DNA from: Aureimonas sp. SK2
GTDB taxonomy: Bacteria > Pseudomonadota > Alphaproteobacteria > Rhizobiales > Rhizobiaceae
Direction of reading: 5' to 3'
NCBI RefSeq assembly: GCF_029813115.1
Contig: NZ_JAPZDS010000010.1
Location: 124,001-188,000 of the forward strand
DNA: 64,000 nucleotides
In this document: in pieces, positions 63,268 to 64,000 of the stretch
How the letters are laid out: each line of letters opens with the position of its first letter
Numbering within the stretch: position 1 is the stretch's first letter
Program-made: the position numbers and the translations under genes
The notes under the pieces: generated by a model
What the model was told of the DNA's origin: nothing
What the model saw: only the letters and a program-made list of their open reading frames with translations
Database searches by the model: none

Positions 63268-64000
63268 GTGCAGCCCGACCATCCCGTCGTGGCGGTTCCC
63301 GTGCGAAACGAGGAGCGCCGCATCGCGAACCTCCTGCGCGCACTGGCCGCGCAGTCCTGGTGTCGGACGACCGGACGCCGCCTTCCCGTGGTCCTCGTCC
63401 TCAACAACTGCACGGACCGAACGCACGACGTCGTCGCCCAGGCCCTGAGCGATCTCGCGTTCCTGCGCGTCGATCTCCTCGACATCCACCTGCCGGCCGC
63501 GCAGGCCCATGTCGGCACGGCGCGGCGCATGGCGATGGACCGGGCCGCGGCCCTGTGCCCGCCGGGCCGGGGCGTCGTCCTGACGACGGACGCCGACGCG
63601 GTGCCCGATCCCGACTGGATCGAGGCCACCTTGCGGGCGGTCGCGCGGGGGGCCGACCTCGTCGGCGGCAAGCTCTACGGCAATCGGGCGGAGGAGGAGC
63701 GCCTCGGCGCCGCCTTCAGCGCGCGGGCCGCGAGCGCCGCGACCTATGCCGGGCACTGCGACCGCCTCGCGGCGCTGATCGACCCGCTCGACCACGATCC
63801 CTGGCCGCGTCACGCCGATCACACGGGCGGCAGCCTTGCCATCCGCGCCGATCTCTATCGCGCCCTCGGCGGTCTGCCGCCCCTGCCCCGGCGCGAGGAC
63901 CTCGCGCTCGTTTCCGCCGCGCGGGCGGCCGGGGCGCTCGTCGCCCATCCGCCGGACGTGCGCGTCGAGGTCTCGGCCCGCCTGATCGGCCGGGCGCAGG
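63268..64000 (+). CDS. Family 2 glycosyltransferase (3' end cut by window)
   Basis: The frame is open from the GTG at 63268 to the window end (244 codons and one base). The N-terminus [20 protein letters not shown] is the GT-A nucleotide-binding start, and the [13 protein letters not shown] segment carries the D-x-D motif. The start is supported by CAGGAG 8-13 bases upstream. The acceptor cannot be deduced. It is divergent from the chemoreceptor gene. Confidence 0.85.
   Translation, partial: MQPDHPVVAVPVRNEERRIANLLRALAAQSWCRTTGRRLPVVLVLNNCTDRTHDVVAQALSDLAFLRVDLLDIHLPAAQAHVGTARRMAMDRAAALCPPGRGVVLTTDADAVPDPDWIEATLRAVARGADLVGGKLYGNRAEEERLGAAFSARAASAATYAGHCDRLAALIDPLDHDPWPRHADHTGGSLAIRADLYRALGGLPPLPRREDLALVSAARAAGALVAHPPDVRVEVSARLIGRAQ

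Overview
The window looks like a chromosomal segment of a high-GC alphaproteobacterium, most likely of the order Hyphomicrobiales (Rhizobiales). The basis is a ChvE-type sugar-binding protein, GGAAC-N16-GGTT promoters of the EcfG type, an RMF-family small protein, rhizobial-style ABC operons and very high G+C in every frame (which also creates many long antisense open frames). An Aurantimonas/Aureimonas-like genus is possible, but that is only an impression. I see no rRNA, tRNA, CRISPR array, phage or transposase gene.

Region by region. 1-5.9 kb: the end of a kdp potassium operon (kdpB partial, kdpC, kdpD, kdpE). 5.9-16.5 kb: an amino-acid/polyamine-type catabolic region, in which two FAD-dependent oxidoreductases, a HAD hydrolase and a complete Dpp/Opp-type ABC importer are bracketed by two closely related Lrp/AsnC regulators. 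16.6-23.1 kb: a six-gene minus-strand catabolic operon (M20 deacetylase, 2-hydroxyacid dehydrogenase, cupin, tartrate/isopropylmalate-type dehydrogenase, succinate-semialdehyde dehydrogenase, class III aminotransferase). 23.3-26.3 kb: a GNAT acetyltransferase, an EamA exporter with a divergent Lrp regulator, and a small membrane protein.

26.7-39.9 kb: two consecutive Mrp-type cation/proton antiporter clusters. The first is a canonical mrpABCDEFG. The second has the gene order of the membrane arm of archaeal Mbh/Mbs complexes (E, F, G, fused MbhDE-MnhB, C, then three antiporter-like subunits), with no MrpA and no hydrogenase genes in view. An RMF-like gene with a perfect ribosome-binding site lies on the opposite strand between them. 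39.9-43.7 kb: an iron/siderophore-type ABC importer with a divergent methyltransferase. 43.8-45.1 kb: a single-domain response regulator and an alpha/beta hydrolase, divergent, each behind an EcfG-type promoter. 45.3-49.5 kb: the pyrimidine-degradation genes rutABCDF with rutR tail-to-tail and a RutR-like operator in front of rutA. 49.9-55.8 kb: a Pot/spermidine-type ABC operon ending in a hydantoin/Asp-Glu racemase, with a divergent GntR regulator and a near-perfect 27-bp palindrome between them. 55.9-60.7 kb: a LacI regulator, chvE without its usual ABC partners, a scar made of two truncated genes (EAL domain and outer-membrane barrel), and an FGGY sugar kinase. 61-64 kb: a chemoreceptor with a C-terminal CheR/CheB-tether-like pentapeptide and the start of a glycosyltransferase.

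The genes suggest a soil-, plant- or marine-associated heterotroph that takes up peptides, polyamines, pyrimidines and sugars as carbon and nitrogen sources, and that invests heavily in K+ and Na+/H+ homeostasis. Both solute-binding ABC operons carry strong stem-loops between the binding-protein gene and the first permease gene, which suggests differential expression within the operon.
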